DNA of 6,481 nucleotides from NCBI GenBank assembly GCA_003153855.1, contig PMBM01000089.1:171-6651 (forward strand). Direction: 5' to 3'. The position numbers and the translations under genes are program-made. Shown here piece after piece: positions 6,010 through 6,481 of this stretch (position 1 is its first letter; each line of letters begins with the position of its first letter). The DNA comes from Propionibacteriaceae bacterium (lineage in GTDB: Bacteria > Actinomycetota > Actinomycetes > Propionibacteriales > Propionibacteriaceae). The notes beneath the pieces were generated by a model. That model worked only from the letters and a program-made list of their open reading frames with translations. It was not told the origin of the DNA and ran no database searches.

Positions 6010-6137
6010 TGCGCTGTGACCTGCGCGGCTTCGGCATGGAGTAGGTCGCGCTCGTGATGGTTCAGGTCTAGCACCCGCACTCGATCGAGGGTCGCGGCGT
6101 GCCACTACTCGCACCACCATCAATGGAGCCCCACTAC
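6010..6137 (+). other. Long 5' leader of rpsA with possible secondary structure
   Basis: About 128 bases lie between the predicted transcript start and the rpsA ATG, with no gene of normal size. GACCTG (6018-6023) can pair with CAGGTC (6063-6068). Within it GCGCG (6023-6027) faces CGCGC (6047-6051), and there is a C(TTCG)G tetraloop at 6029-6034. GGGTGC (6007-6012) could pair with GCACCC (6071-6076), but may lie mostly before the transcript start. A 10-base palindrome CTCGATCGAG is at 6080-6089. Two tiny frames, ATG-GAG-TAG (6036) and ATG to TAG (6057-6071), are present. S1 autoregulates its mRNA in E. coli; a similar role here is speculation. Confidence 0.4.
6125..6128 (+). promoter_or_regulatory. 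Ribosome binding site of rpsA
   Basis: GGAG lies nine bases before ATG 6138. It decides between two in-frame ATGs: the upstream one at 6123 overlaps this site and has no Shine-Dalgarno sequence of its own, so 6138 is the better start. Confidence 0.65.
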
Positions 6138-6481
6138 ATGACCTCCACCTACGAGGCAGCACCGCAGGTCGCAATCGACGATCTCGGTTCGCCCGAGGAT
6201 TTCCTCGCCGCGGTTGACGCGACCATCAAGTACTTCAACGACGGCGACATCGTCACCGGCACCGTCGTCAAGGTCGACAGGGACGAAGTCCTGCTCGACA
6301 TCGGTTACAAGACCGAAGGTGTCATCCCCTCCAAAGAGCTCTCCATCAAGCACGACGTGAACCCGAGTGACGTGGTTTCCGTCGGCGATGTGATCGAGGC
6401 CCTCGTTCAGCAGAAGGAGGACAAGGAGGGTCGCCTGATCCTGTCCAAGAAGCGTGCGCAGTACGAGCGCGCCTGGGGCAC
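6138..6481 (+). CDS. rpsA: 30S ribosomal protein S1, 3'-truncated by the window end
   Basis: The frame stays open to the last base, giving 114 complete codons of a protein that is usually about 480-500 residues in actinobacteria. After a short variable N-terminus (MTSTYEAAPQVAIDD) comes the highly conserved DFLAAVDATIKYFNDGDIV, and the first S1 RNA-binding domain (about residues 34-105), with GTVVKVDRDEVLLDIGYKTE, GVIPSKELSIKHDV, the VGDVIEALV strand and the EGRLILSKKRAQYERAW linker. S1 binds mRNA on the small subunit near the anti-Shine-Dalgarno region. The later S1 repeats lie outside the window. Expression is probably high and constitutive from its own promoter. Position downstream of polA is conserved in actinobacteria. 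Confidence 0.97.
   Translation, partial: MTSTYEAAPQVAIDDLGSPEDFLAAVDATIKYFNDGDIVTGTVVKVDRDEVLLDIGYKTEGVIPSKELSIKHDVNPSDVVSVGDVIEALVQQKEDKEGRLILSKKRAQYERAWG

Noticed and set aside
6055..6090. tRNA-like T-arm (GGTTCAGGTC) before rpsA
   Set aside because: No acceptor stem, D arm or anticodon arm can be placed around it.

Overview
The window is very GC-rich, with G or C at most third codon positions, GTG starts and densely packed genes. It carries a PdtaR-type response regulator, DNA polymerase I and ribosomal protein S1 in an order I know from actinobacteria (Mycobacterium tuberculosis has pdtaR, then two minus-strand genes, then polA and rpsA). I read it as a chromosomal segment of a high-GC actinomycete. 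The protein wording suggests a Nocardioides/Aeromicrobium-like relative, but that is a guess.

Layout. Bases 1-573 hold the 3' part of pdtaR, a receiver plus ANTAR RNA-binding regulator. Seven bases later a TmrB-like P-loop protein starts (581-1177). It converges on a minus-strand pair: a hotdog thioesterase (2511-2098) followed 9 bases later by an APH-fold small-molecule kinase (2088-1174). The two convergent genes end on one shared CTAG tetranucleotide. A 68-base divergent spacer (2512-2579) separates the thioesterase from polA (2580-5294). A DUF2625-like gene of unknown function (5294-5977) overlaps the polA stop codon by one base. A 160-base gap (5978-6137) holds the downstream part of a good housekeeping promoter and a long leader, and rpsA starts at 6138 and runs off the end.

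The most informative signal is the polA promoter. It matches the actinobacterial RecA-independent DNA-damage promoter pattern (tTGTCRgtg-N8-TAnnnT, bound by PafBC) with exact spacing, and places the expected transcript start at the A of ATG 2580. This predicts a leaderless, damage-inducible polA transcript, and fixes the polA start so that the protein is 904 residues. The DUF2625-like gene would be co-transcribed and translationally coupled with polA, which ties an uncharacterised protein to a repair polymerase.

The TmrB-like and APH-like genes look like an accessory, possibly resistance-related, pair inserted in an otherwise conserved neighbourhood. Their substrates cannot be read from the sequence. 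I see no mobile element, CRISPR array, tRNA, rRNA or convincing intrinsic terminator.
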